A stretch of 64,000 nt of DNA. Source: Symbiodinium microadriaticum (lineage: Eukaryota; Sar; Dinophyceae; Suessiales; Symbiodiniaceae). Position 1 is the first letter of the stretch. Each line of letters opens with the position of its first letter. The stretch lies in the NCBI GenBank assembly GCA_001939145.1, contig LSRX01000424.1, positions 137,277-201,276 on the forward strand. The letters run 5' to 3'. The notes beneath the pieces were generated by a model that had not been told where the DNA came from, did no database searches, and worked only from the letters and a program-made list of their open reading frames with translations. This document shows, in pieces, positions 12,800 to 26,199 of this stretch. The position numbers and the translations under genes were made by a program.

Positions 12800-15700
12800 G
12801 CACCGCTCAAGCCGTGGAGGGAACACACTGCAAAAAGAGAGCAGCGAGAGGCAGCGAGAGTTTCTCTGTTACTCAGAGCCATGAAGACCAACCCGGCATT
12901 CTGACTTAGCACCCCCAGGATCGCAGCGGTTCAAAAGCACGCGGAATTCGACCTGCAGGATCCCAGCGACACTGACTAGCCTTGAACGTCTTAATGAAAC
13001 ATCTTCTTTTATGTTTGGCCTCTGCCGCGCGCGGCGCTTCTGTTGTCTCCTCGCTGCCGTGGGCCGGCAGCGAGTCGCCGCCCTGGTGCTGCTGTCTCTG
13101 GGAGGCCGCTGGGTCTTGGCAGTGCGTGTGCGAGGGGTCCCTCCCTCTTGGGGGCGATGAGTTGTTGATGGACGTCTCTAGATTCTTAACGATATTCGAT
13201 GCGAGAGATCGTCGAGACTTCGACGACTGCCTGGCACTACCTTCCGGGCTGCCATCAGGGGAGTTTTGGTTGACAGACTCTGTTAATCATCTGGTATCTC
13301 ATGCTTAAGGGAGACCACATGCAGTACATGTGCCAGTTTCGACAAATCTAATGTCGGGCCTTTCCGTGGGGGTTCCGGAGCATCTCCGGCAGATCCCATC
13401 TGAAGCTCGGCGGCCTCACGGAACATCGGCTCACAATAGCCCCAAAGCTGATTTGCCCAGTCTGCTCCCGCCCCCGAGGCTTCGCCGTGAAAGGTTGGAT
13501 GGAGCCTTCAGAAGCAAGGAGCAAAGAGCGCCGAGCCGGAGAGTGGCCTTCGGAGAGGCGGAGTCCGAGCGCTCAGGAGGGCTGCGCAGGCGCTGCTGGC
13601 TGGCAAAGTCCGCGGCGTCAGGCGGAAGTGGGAGCTGCTCGGCAGCTGCTCGTCCTTGGATTCCCATTCAACAGGGAATGTCATGGCCGTTACAGCAGAA
13701 GCGAGGCTACTCTGCGGAGAGAACGGAGGAGATCCTTGCAGCTCAGCTGTCAGAGCAGAGGAAGAAAAGTCTTCTCCTTTGGCCGCTTTCTCTGGAGGCC
13801 AGCTTCCGGCTGGGCGCGTCTCTGGCGGAGCGCTGCGGCCTTGAGAAAGCGGAAGGCGGGCACCGCGCGAGTTTTTTTTGGCAGCAGCTTGTAGCGAAAC
13901 CGCATGTCACAGGACAAAGCTGGCTGGACGCCGTCCGCTTGCTGCGCAGGCGGTCGGAGGAGCCGCTCCCGGCGACGCAAGCGACGGAGAGAAAGGGTCC
14001 CAGGTCCCAGGTCCCGGGCTGGCTGTTTCGATTGTTACTGTTCTCACAGTATGTCACAGCTGGGTGCCAGAAGATCCTGCCAGAGGCTGCACCTACTCTC
14101 CGTGTAGCATCGTGCCACCCAAATCCCAGGGCTTCAAACGAGTGCAGGAATTGGACGAAAGCCCGGCAGCGCTTTGGCAACGTGCTTCTGGGACAAACTT
14201 TGACGTCTTGTGTCTTGAGTAGATTTGACCTTCTGCCTCGCCGAATATGTTGCACTGCTTCGCATCCGTCCGGTGACTTTGTGCAACGGTGCTACGTAGC
14301 ACCACTACCATGGAGGCATGAGAGTCCTGCAAAGTGATCCGACCGATGCATCCGCTGAAACCGTCGAGAACCCACAAGTGCACCTGGAGAAATGTGAGGT
14401 CGAGCGGCATCCGATTGCCGAGTATGTCCATGTTCAGTGCCAGAGTCACCTTGGCTTTGGTTTTCATTCTGCGCCAGTTTCTACTTGCTGGGAAAGCAGA
14501 AGCAACTTGACCGTAGATCCCAGTGATTTGCTGACCTGTTGTGCGAAGCTGTGCCTCACATCTCTCATCGTGCACGGCTCCTGGAACCAGTCCAGGCTGT
14601 GGGCACCTCATTCCGGACAGCTTTCCTGCCGAGGAGGACAGCAGCTCTTCGTTCCAGGACATACTGCACGAGCAAGGTAGGCCGGCCAGCACAGGATCCC
14701 AACTTATCCGAGGAGGAGCCCCAGCCAGAAGAGAGGTGCGGTGCCACCGTGGGGAATGTCCCCAATACTTTGTTTTTGAGATGCAGCTATTGGTTTCGCT
14801 TTTAAAGCAGGCGGAGCTCGATGTTGGACAGCTGGCCTTAGCTTGGTGGGTGCCACTCTAAATTCCTGGATGCCCTGGGAGAAGCCTTGGAGTTGCGCCC
14901 GATATTCTACCAACTTATCAAGACTGCGCATGAAGAAGATTCCATCCACGACCGGAAGAGTTCGTGGGGACCGTTGTGCTGGAACAAGAATTGTCATTGG
15001 TCATGAACAGGAATCTCAGTGTATCCCACCGTCACTGCCTCGCAGTCTCCACTCGCCTTGGCATGAAGCATCATGGGGCTGTGCCACACAAAAGACCTTG
15101 ACATTACTATGCCGCTAAGCGCTTCGGGCAGACCATGCTCGTGGTGATCAATTCCTCCCCTCGCGCAGAACTAAACTCACGACAGACCAGAGAGAGAGGG
15201 GCTCGGATTCTCGAAACAAGACAAAGACCCACATTTCAGAAACACGCATTTAGCAAATGCTATTTTCAAGGGATGTCGTGCAGGAACCTGATTCCTTGGC
15301 ACGCGATACAGTGATCTACTAGTAGATGTTTTGGTTGCTTTCATCCCTAGTGCAGTGGTTGCATTTATGCCTATAGTACATGGCCACGATAGGGCCAGTT
15401 GGCAATGCTGTTCAACTGGCAGCCAACAATGGCTGCAACTAAACAGAATCAATGCTGCATCAAAGCACAACGTGCAGTGTCGTTGTCCATGTTGCACTTG
15501 CACCTACGATTGCGCCCCTGTCATGTCGTCGCAAGGCCTTTCGTGCGGGCCGGATGGTTTCGTGGGCCGCGAGGGGCCGTGGTGTTCGTTTTCCGCTCCT
15601 TGGGTCTTCAACGTTGAGGCAGCTTTTGGTGTGGCACAGGCTTACGATTCGATCCGGTTCCCAATTCCGCAACTGATAAGTCAAAAAGCGAAATCTGCTG

Positions 15701-18700
15701 GATCCGCCAGTTCGTGTTGTAGCACTTCCAGTGTCATCCGCGAGTAGTGTCAATCGCCCCGAGCCCAGGTGTACCCCTACGCCTACCTGCCAGGAATTGT
15801 CCCCACCCCGCACACCTGCCGCAGGGCCCCCAATCCCGAACCATAGGAAGAAAAAGGCGAGCTTCTGCTCTGTTTCAACCCAGAGCTGAAGGCTGCCCGG
15901 ATTGCGGGGCTGTCTCGCGCTGGTTTCGTGCAACGCACCCGGAGGCCTGCGAGTGTGAAAGGTCCTGCAAGTGGCGACAGCTGGCTCGAGGAACTAGACC
16001 AAAGCCGCCCTTGGACACGTCAACGCTTCGGTCCAGGTGACGTTGAACCCAAATCGATGGGGCCGCCTCTGCGGCGAGCAGGAGGAGCTTCGCTTCCGGG
16101 CCCCTGCAGAATCTTCTGCTACAAGACGCTTTTTGTCTCGCCTGGTCCGGTGTCACTGCAGTGGTCGTCTTTTGGCCAGGACTTGAAGGCCTGGCTGGCG
16201 CAGTACTTGGGCGTCCGACTGCGAAGCTTTGCGAGAACTAGAAGGGCCCTTTCGCCGGCCCCACCCCCCACTTCAAGTGCCATTTGCGAGAACGAGCGTG
16301 CACTTCTCAAGCACTCTGGGCTTTTCAGCGAATTGGTTCGGCTTCGCCTCTCAGCGAACTTTCTTCGTGTCGAGGTGCGAGCACGTTAGCCTACTAAACC
16401 CCGCTCAACTCCAAACAAGGTGTTTGCCTTCCACTGGACTGGGATGCCCGGCACGCAACCTCCCGCGGAGGGTTGAGCAAAGTTCGGAACTGACCGGAAA
16501 TTGTCCCGTGCTTACTCTTCTGAGGATCACGTGTGGACCGAAGTCTTCGATGGGGACTCCTGGCGACCATTGGCATCTTGGCCGGAAGACACCGACATGA
16601 TAACGAGAAAGTGCTTTCCGCTTTCGGACTCCGGCTGAACAACAACCAGAGCCAAGGATCCGAACTGCTGCTCGACGGCACCTGTGGGGTTGCTCGATGT
16701 AGCGATGTCGCCATCGTGTCAGAAATTAACGGACGGGGCGCAAAGTGAACTCTTCATTTGGCACATCCAAGTCCCGTGTTGATGCAAAGCGCATCGGCCA
16801 AGCTCAGACTCAGACCTTGTAGTGCACACCAGCAAGTAGGCGACGTTATCGCTGTCGCTCAACAGACTGCTGACACCGTTCAGGTGTGATGTTTTGCCAG
16901 AGTGCCATTTTTCATGTCATAATGCTATGACCGGCCGGCTGCTTCTCGCTGCGCGGAATGTCGAAGCTAGATCGAAACAACTACCTGCTCCATTCAGTGG
17001 TGAAGCAGGTTCCTGAAGCTTCCTGCCTTCATGCGAAATGCTCGGCTTTGTACAGAGCCCGTGCAAGTCCAGTTCTGCAGCGCACATCTCGGAGCGCACA
17101 TTCTATGGATGCTGAAGTAACTGAAGTAGGTCTTCAGCCCGCAAGCCCCAGTCAAGGAGTGATCCGAGAGAAAACGGGTGCGACACACCGGCAACTACCT
17201 TTTTGAGCATCAGGTGCTGAAGTTCGTCGTGCGTCACGGGTTGATGACCAAATAGCAGGTGGATGGCGGAAGCCCAGAATTCGGATTGTAGTGTAAGTTC
17301 CTGTGTGTTTTTGTAAGTTTTACTCGAGACTTCTCACCATGCCGGCATGGCTGCATAGCAAAGTGGCTGTGGCGACAATGCAGATCTTGTACCTTCACCG
17401 TCGCAGACCTTTGAGCCAGTGATTGAGGTGTCGACTTTGCCAGACGCCTCAACGAGGGCATTGGTTCCTGGCTACTCGACTGAAGTCGTAATCGGGGCTT
17501 GCCGTGCTCTTAGACAACGTGGAAGTTTTGGCCAAGGACGCACGTCCTGGCCATCGGCACCCCAGGCAGGAACAAATCCGGGAGGTGTCGGGGAGAGTTT
17601 CGGGTTGCAAATACTTTCGGAGAGCGGTGCATGCCGTTTTGCGGGTTTTGCGGGCTTTGGCGATGGTGCCGAGGCAGTGGGGACATGGTGGCAGCCACGG
17701 AAGAGGCGGTCCCTGACACAGCAGGCGTAGCACCTGATGCAGAGTGTAGCGCAGCCTTGCGGTAGGTCACGGAGAAGTACCTGCGCATGGCGAAAGCCAG
17801 CGAGGACGAGGCGGAAGGGAGACAACCGTCGATGGTCCAAAGAGGCTCTGCTCTTCCCCGTGCATCGAAAGTCCACGTTTCTTGGGCTTCAAGCAGCGAA
17901 AGGCAGCGAAGCTTCAGACCAAGCCTTGCTTGTGCAGGTCACAGCCTGGCGCCGGCAAATCCACAGCGCCAGGGAAGACCCCACAGGGCAGGCAGCTTTC
18001 GAGCTTTTTGTCAGGGACCGCTCAGACTTTCTGCGGGGGATGCTGAGGAGCTAGGAGCTGCTTGCACTCAAAAACCTGCCAACCCCCCGTGAAAGCGTGA
18101 GTGGATGAGTGGAGGACGTGAGGTCTCACATCTTTGGGCTTGTCGAGGATACGCAGAGCCGGACAAGTCACGGGCACACGCTGCTCTGCGCCGGCCTCGA
18201 GGAGAGGAGACACCGCGCGTGGGGCGACTCTAGGCCCTCTAGGCAGCTTCGCAGAGTCGCAGAGTCGCCGGCTTTCGGTGATCTGGGATCATCTGGGATA
18301 TCTGCTTTCTCTCCAGCCCTTTCAGCCATGGCGGAGGACCACGAGATCACCGCCGAGCTACGGGCTGCGCAGCGCGCGTTCGATGCAGAAAAAAGACAAG
18401 CTACCTTTTTCTTGTCGGGCTTTCGATGGCCTCAGCGGTCAAAGGGCACTCCAGGCCCATTACTAGGAAAAGGGTCCTCGATAAGGGCAGATAGTTTTTT
18501 TTTTGGGGAGATTTGAGCATAATTACAAGGCTTCTTCCTCTATAACGTGCATTTTGGCACAGGCCTTCAACGACATCAAGAACCAGGAAGCTCAGATGGA
18601 GGAAATGAGGGAGGAGGCAATTCTGCGCGCATTTTATGCTCGGATGATGACTGGGTGCTTCATGTTACACTTCATTTTTGTTTCGGTGGCTTGCTTGTCC

Positions 18701-21700
18701 GTTTGGACTTCCCATCTAGGCAATCTTCGGCACATGGCTTGCTCAAGCTTGGCCTCCAAAGTCAGCATGAAGCATGGGAGAATATGTGCTGCGAGTGCTC
18801 TCCAGCCGTGTTGCAGTTGCACGAGCATTTCTCGAACCAGCATAGCCAGAGTCCATACGGGATTCACCTTGACAGCTCGCGTCTCGAAGCTCTCGCCGCA
18901 CGTCTCCCACTACACCCCAAAGAAGAGGTTCTGTCCACTTGCAGGTTGAGTCCATGTACCAGCTGCTCCGGCAGTACAACGTGCGCGTCAGCGGAGACGC
19001 TCCAAGCCCAGGGGCTTCTTTTGGGCCCGACGCGTCGGAGGGGAGAGTCTCTGCTTCGCTGAGGACACGGTGCAGATGGAGTTCCTGCAGACCAAGGGGT
19101 CGGACTTTGCTGATCGCAAGCTCATCGAGGTTTCCCTGAGTTGCCGGGCCGGGCCGTGCCGACGAGAGAAATCTGCTGAGAGGGCAACGCGTACATCCGG
19201 GAGAAGGCCGACGAGATGGTTGAGAGCTTGAGCGGCGTTGGAGCCCCAGGCTTGCATAAAGCCTTAAAGCAGAAGCCGGTGACCTTCCCCAGGTCTCGCA
19301 GCTCGCGGAGGAGGAGGCGAAGAAGCTCACGGAGCAGTTCCCGGCTGCAGACAGCTTGTGCAGATGTTGGGAAGGAGTGACCAGAGAGGCGGTGGAGAAC
19401 TTGAGATGACAGCTTTGTTGCGCTTTCGCGACCGGTCCGCGAAACCCGAGGTTGCGGTCCGGCAGCTTCGTCTCGCAGGAGCTGAGCGTTCTCGCAGCCT
19501 TTCCAGAGGTGTCCTGTCCGTTTTGTTGGGCTGTCGGCACCCAAGCAACTTCTCTCAGAGTCTCTGCCGTCTGCGGCAGCTATCGCATGGAAACCAAGTT
19601 TGAGCAGAGCAGCCCACTCTTCCCTCCCTTCCGCCATGATGCAGGACAACATCCATAGCCCCGAAGTCGTCTTGGAGGAGCTGACCACAATCCAGGAGGG
19701 GCCAGCAGCGGATCCTTTGTGCAAGTGGGCTTGCAACTGTCGTCCGATACAGCCTCGATGTCTTTGGAGGTCGCCGTCACCAAGCTTGAGGAAAAGGCTG
19801 CAAACTACAACGAATATCAGGTGGGTGAGCCGTGTGAGAGCAGAGCGGCTTGCAAAGACGGCAGCCTGCTGTCGTGCTGGAACTCACGGCGATGTTAGCG
19901 GAAAAGTCGCAGCAGGGCGGTGCAGCCCCTAGCCAGGCTCTGTTCTACGTGCCGGTGCAGTTTGAGTTCCAGGAGGTCGAGAAGGCTTGGCTGGGTTCGC
20001 TCGCACCGGTTCTGACGAGGGTGGCATGGTGCTCGAAGGCGAAGCAGCTCTTCACCGAGAAGTCTCGGTTGTGGAACCTCATCAGTGACTGGAAGGCTGT
20101 GACACTCAGCGTTGAAACTTCGGAAGGACTGGGAGGTTCGGCTTCTTTTGAGGAAATGTGTATGTCGGACAGGCGCAGCTGGATGTCTGGAAGAAGACCG
20201 ACATTACCCAGCTGAATGTGGAGGAGATGAACAAAAAGGCGAGCCCGTTTTCTCGGCTCAAAGCCCGTTCCAAGAGTGCAGCCCCGGACCCCAATCCTCG
20301 GTACGCGACATTACGCGACCGAAGACATGACACCCTGCATCGCAGCTCTGGGAGCACAGGTCCTGGAGTATTCGAAGACTGCGTATCAGCTGACGCTCGG
20401 GGGCTCAGACTCGAAGAGGATTCTCGGTAGCATCTGCTGGGATCCTTTTTGCCTCTCAGGCGGAGCCTGGAAGGTGACAAGGTGGCCCAGGAAATCCGGC
20501 CGGCGCCTCGAAGCCGCCGGGACAGCGATCTGCGAGCGTCGAAGTGCTCCTCTCAGGTCCGAGGTCGACGAGTGGAAGGGCAACATGCCCTGCATCCTGG
20601 ACCTCGGGAACCCGGCCTTGAGGCACTCTCAGCCGCTTCTCACGTCTGCTAAATCTAGCTGAGTCATGTCATACGCAGGGACATGGACAGCTCTTGAAGC
20701 GCGTGCTGCAAAGTGCTCGCATGTCGAACGCTCAAAGCTCCCCGTCAGACATGTCTGCTCGGCCAGGGATCGCCACAGATTGCGAATCCGTCAGGACCGC
20801 TGCTGGTATTCTTTCTCTTTCACTCTCTCTCTCCGTCTCCGTCCCTGTCTCGCGGTGTTTGTCCTCATGTGTGCACATGGCAACGCGCAATCACGAAGTA
20901 TCGAGGCCTAAGCAGAGTACGGCTACAAGTAGACAAGCGGCTAGCGACAGTACTGGCTGTGCCGGTTGCAATCCGATCCTCAAGATGTGGATCTTTCACA
21001 AGTGGCAGGAGATCGACCTCAAGCAAACCGCCGTGTCCCTCACAACCTTGATTGGGGCCAAGGTTTTCGACAAGAAGGACCACAAGGACCTCACTTCTGG
21101 ACAGTACTGGAGCTCTGAGTGCCAAGATTCCTGCTGCCGGCCAGGAGTTCATTGCTGAAATTAGCGGCATCGCCAGCGGAGAGTTTGCCCTCGAGCAGCA
21201 GCTCGAGAAGGCAGAGCGGTTGCATTTCACGGCGAAGGTCGAAGTTGCAGTGCCATCATGTGCCATCCATTCACCGCGCCGTAAACCCTGCATTTCTCTC
21301 TGAAGCTCCGGGAGCAAACGGGAAATGTCTACTGTGAAAATTTCGTCAAAGCTTTCCCGGCTTTTTGGAGGTCATCGCGGCCTGGGAGGACATGCCGCTG
21401 CCGGTCCAGAACCATCGGAACCAGCGGGACCCGACCGGGTTGGGGCAGCGGAGCGTGAAGCGGAGCCCGGACAAAGCATCTCCCTGTAGCTGCTGCTCTG
21501 GCTTTCTGGCTGCAGCTTTCTGCCTCGAGGACCTGTGGATTCTTGGGGACGTTGGTGACATCATCACTCAGCTGGAGGAACTCCGCGTGGGGCTTCGTGT
21601 GCGTGTGGAGTTGGGGATGGAACGAAGGAGTTAAGCGGCCTGAAATGCACCATGTGCCTCTTGTGCCCTTCTTAATGCTTTTGTGCCGGTAGCCGCCTTC

Positions 21701-24700
21701 GTTCAAGTCAGGCCTAGTTCAGTTTGTTTTCGGCCGGAGGACCACTCGGTGCAAATCCAGACCATGATGGGGCCTGGACCTCGTGGGACTCACCGTGTGT
21801 TCTGGATCTGCGCGTGTGGAGCAAGTTCGGTACCTGTTCTTGGGAAGCGAACAAGTGCGACTGCGCTCCTCAGGTCGCGCTTTGTTCGGGGAATCCGCGA
21901 TCGTGTGGAGACTTGGGAGACGAAGATCAGGCAGGTCTGTTTCCGCAGCTTGGGAAGACAGAGGGTGGGCTTTTCTTTGCCTTCGTTCTGAGACGCACCC
22001 GGAAGGCTTGCGTCTGACACCATCGACGAGTGGCTGCAGGCCGACCGGTAGTGTTAGCACAAACTGCCTGCAGCACAACGTGTTTGGGGCAACACGCAAT
22101 CATTGAATTCCGGAGAGGTGCAGCGCGGCTGGATGTACCTGGACTCTCGGCCTGAACTTGCCGGTTTTGGCCTCCGGAGATAGAAAGGGTTGAACCCCTT
22201 CTGTCGGTTTGGGGGCTCTAAGTGACGTGCTTCTTTTCAGGGAGGCTCCCGAACTCATGCCCAGGAGAGCATCTTCTCTGCGGAGGACCTGGCAACTGGA
22301 CAGATTTCGTCGGCAGGCATAGGCGGAGTAAGCACGAAAAAAAGGGGAGCTGCAGGCGCGCGCGCGCGCGCGACCCAGACGCCTGGCCTGGCACGGCCCA
22401 GTCCGGAGTCGTCTGTCGGCTTCGTCGGCGCTGCGCTGTGCACTGCACACGTGAAGCTCACCGTAGGGGCGCTTAGGCAGACTCCGCTACTCCGCTTGGA
22501 ATGCTCATTTTCGCCTGAGCTTCGGAAGTTCAGCTATACAGTGGCATGCAGCTAGGCAGTCGGCTGATCGCCTTTGTCGACCCTGACTAGCTAATTCCCA
22601 GACCCTCAGGCAAAGTCCCACTTCTGCCGGATTTATGGAGGACATCCAAAAGCAGCTCCCAACCGAGTCGGCGAAGTTCAAAGGAGTGGATAAGCCTGGC
22701 ACCCGGCCAAGTGTGGTTTTAGGTTCGCGATGCCATGCAAGAGCAACCCAGCATAACTTCAAATTTTGGTGTCCAGGTTTCCAGGGTTCTGGCTGTGTGA
22801 AAGCTTTGCAGTGTCTGTTGAAATTGGAACGCCCCATGCGAGGCTTGACAGGAATCTTCACTTTGGTTTTTGAAGCTGAGAATGCTTGCTCTCCGCTGTT
22901 GTTCTTGTCGTGACAGGTTTTGGAAGGACACGCTGAAGAAGGCCTGGAACGTTTTGGCTGAGCTATCGTTTCTCGTCTCTCGCTTGCTGCTGCGAGGTGC
23001 GCCAATCCTACCGCAAAGCCATGGAAGCGTGCTGGCCTTGTCCGTTGAGTCACGAAAGCTTGTGGCTCTAGCGATCAGCTTTAGCCGGTCAGAGATGTGG
23101 GGGGACAGAAAGAGCAGCTCCAAGACTTGGATGTGACCGGCTTCAGCGTATCATTCGCCAACCCCGCCGGCCAGTCGACTGGAGTTTTAAAGTGTTACCA
23201 AGGGTCAGCACTTTGCTAAGGTTTCATATTCCGAATCTTCTCGCGGGCGGAGCGCCTGGCAGGGTTGATTCAAGCGGTTGGGACTGGCTCCATAGGAGAA
23301 CATCAGAGACCGCTTAGCAGAGGGGCTTGTTGTTCAGCCTTTGGTGATGTGGGAAGCTTTAGCACGCCTCGATTTATCCAGTCTTTGAAATGCACAGAGA
23401 AGTGTCCGACTTCAAGACTCCTTCGCCGCCCTGCCGTTTTGGCTCACAGCCAGTTTTGGGCAGAAGCGGCGTCACCGCCGCGTTGTACTCGCACGCCCTT
23501 TGCCCGAAGGGGTGATCGCCAGCCCCGCAGGCCTGTGCTGCAAGAAAGGATGAGAAGTAGGTTCCCCGTCCGTACGCTACCTGTCTGTCAAGGGTCACGC
23601 GCCGGGTGGAGTCTGGTAGAGTCAGAAAGCTTGGCCGGGAGTTCCATGTCTCGCAGCGTCTGCGGATGTTTGCAGGCACGAAGAGGCAAGATGTCGATGC
23701 AGAGTCCGGATCCCCAGCCGAGGGTCTCGTAGGGTCACCAGGTCCGATCGCAGTAGCACGCTCCTTTCTGAGGTGGTAGCTTCCGATTCCTCAACCTCAT
23801 CAAGCCTGGCCCTTCTTAGTGGGCGGGGACAGCACCCGTGTGCGTCAGCACGTGTGTGCTCTGAGCCGAGGCCGGTGATGTGCGTCCTTCCGGAGGTAGA
23901 GGCTCCCGACCGCAGCTCGGCAGCAAAGTATGGAGGCTTACGAAGCAAAGCTCCCAGCCTACCGAAACATGCTTGCGGGAAGTCCTAGCCTCATCCAGCC
24001 TTGTCTGTGACGTTCAACGGCAGTGTTCGGTTCGATTTATCGCAACAGACATACAGCGAAGAAGGGAATGTGTCATACACCGGTATGTCAACATTTCTTA
24101 AATTGTTTATGCTTTCAACAGGAGTATTCGCAGTACACGCATTTTTTTGCTCCAAAACTGTACACAATAAACACACAAAATCATGCATGATTTTGTGCGT
24201 GTTCGGAAAGCAACGAACGTCAGATTTGTTGGGTATTGTTTTCTCGAGATGTGTGAGTGCCGCGGGCGTGTTTAAGGCTTGTTTGGGGTTTCAAGACTCA
24301 CGAGCTTGTTCAAAGCTGTGAGAAGGTGATTCTGTCCTCATTTTGTCATAGTCCTGGGAGTGACAAAACAGAAACATTTGTACGGATTATATACGCATAG
24401 GTACCCACGCTCACAGACGGGATTTTACAACTGTAATGCCAATAAGCAAAGGACCGACATCAATATGGAGTAAGCAAGCAGAGCCTTGAGCTCCGGCTGA
24501 AGCTCTGTCATTTCGGACTTAAAGGATTATGGTAGAGATGCGACTAGGGACCGCAGTGACTGATTTGGATGTCTGTACCCTGAGCCCCTTACATGCGTTT
24601 CTTGTTAGAAAAGCTGGTGCTATCGAATCGTCCTGTCATCGCAGAATGTGTGCTCTTTTCGTGACACGACAGAGGCCCCTGGTTCCACGGCACCATTTTC

Positions 24701-26165
24701 TGAAGCCTGTCATTCGATGAATTAGGCGCTTCCGAATTCCGAGATGGATATCAGAACCGAGGGATGGAGGTGGAGGGGTGAAGGGAAGAGAAGACAAAGA
24801 GGTGGTCCCTGATTCGCCCAGTTTTTCGCATCCATGCGATTGGCTGTGGCCTCTCACAGCTGCTAGCGGCCCTGTTGCATCGTCCGAGGTAGGATTCCTT
24901 TCAAAGAGAAGATTTTGCCACGGCCTCGAAAGGAGTATAGATATGTTCGCGGATCTTGCATCCAGTGAACAGAACGGGCCCGTGCCTACATTGTAGCCAA
25001 GAGCGCCAGCTGCTGTGAGGTGGACGTCCATCTCCTTGTTTGTTTTCCTAGTTTGCTGCCAGAGCCTGGCCTGCATTGGGACCTCCGCCCATCCGTCGGT
25101 TGTGCGAGCTGGGAGCTTTTTCAATGCATCGTCCATGGCTTAGGATTCCGCTCTATGGTGTGCTGACCTCCAAGAGTGACATGGCTTTTCCAGATCCTGC
25201 GAACTGTCCCTAATCCACATGCGTTGGAGTCATGCTGGCTCTAAAGCCGCGGAGATTTCGTGGTGAAGGCTCCGATCCCTTCTACTGGATGCGAGTCATC
25301 CTAGTCCCTGGGCGTGCATTGAGGCCTCTCCATTCTCTTGTGCTTTTGAACCCTCATTTTGGAGCAGCTACACCTTGTCAAGTTGACATCCGTTAGTACC
25401 CTTGTGTTCTCTCGACAGGTTTAGTTTTGTTGTTCCTTGGATATTGGACCTGTCTGATTGGGTCGAATGATGTCAACTGAAGCCGCAAGATGCGGTTTGA
25501 GACTTTATCAGCATGAAACAGGGGTCAGCGCTGCATCACGACCTCGGTTTCCCATAGAATCTTGTCGAGCTCGTGCTTGCAGCAGGACGTCATATTAGTT
25601 TGGTGTTTAGGGTTCAGGAACGACGGTTTCGGGCAGCTTAAGGTTTCCCGGTTTGGACCTGGGCACAAACATTGCCAGAAGTGAAGTATTCATGTAGCCT
25701 TGTTTAGGGCAAAGCCAGTGCTGTCGACGGACTCGCGGCCGAGGCTTCGAATCGAGGCACTCTCATGGAGTCAGCGTCCCCAGCGCGAAGCCGTTAGACA
25801 CGCTGCAGTTCTTGGGATGGTTCGGGTTTGAAGTGACAAGTCGCCACAGGCTCGCTCGCCATTGGCTGACATATAAGTACGTTGCACTGAACGAATGCGT
25901 GAGGCTTGGGTTTTCCTTTCCGAGGCTTGGAATCTCGCCAATCATTACCTCTGGCATGGCTGCCTGGCTGCAGCTCTAAAAGAGCTATTTTCAGAGCTCT
26001 TCCCCATGACTCGGCTTTCAGCATGCTGTGGCGAAAGCCTCGAGGTGATGCAGCTCTTAGCCGGCAGCAGGAGCTGCTGGGGGGAAGCTAAAGTCTGGAC
26101 AAAGCCTGAGGGATCATTGCGTGGCAACCCGGTGCCGTGATTCTTTAGAAGTCAAGCCTTAGTAA

Positions 26166-26199
<34 letters not shown>

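Noticed and set aside
13330..14337. 335-codon plus-strand open frame, the longest uninterrupted one in the dynein region
   Set aside because: Very rich in Arg, Ser, Leu and Ala, open in other phases too, and without any dynein or other motif. It is GC-rich intronic DNA with few stops by chance.
18743..19540. 265-codon minus-strand open frame
   Set aside because: It is the antisense shadow of plus-strand dynein stem exons (18945-18998, 19064-19129) and has no recognisable protein features.
24001..24321. 106-codon open frame in SEC61A intron 2
   Set aside because: AT-rich, crosses the palindrome, no splice-bounded match to SEC61 or dynein; most likely chance.
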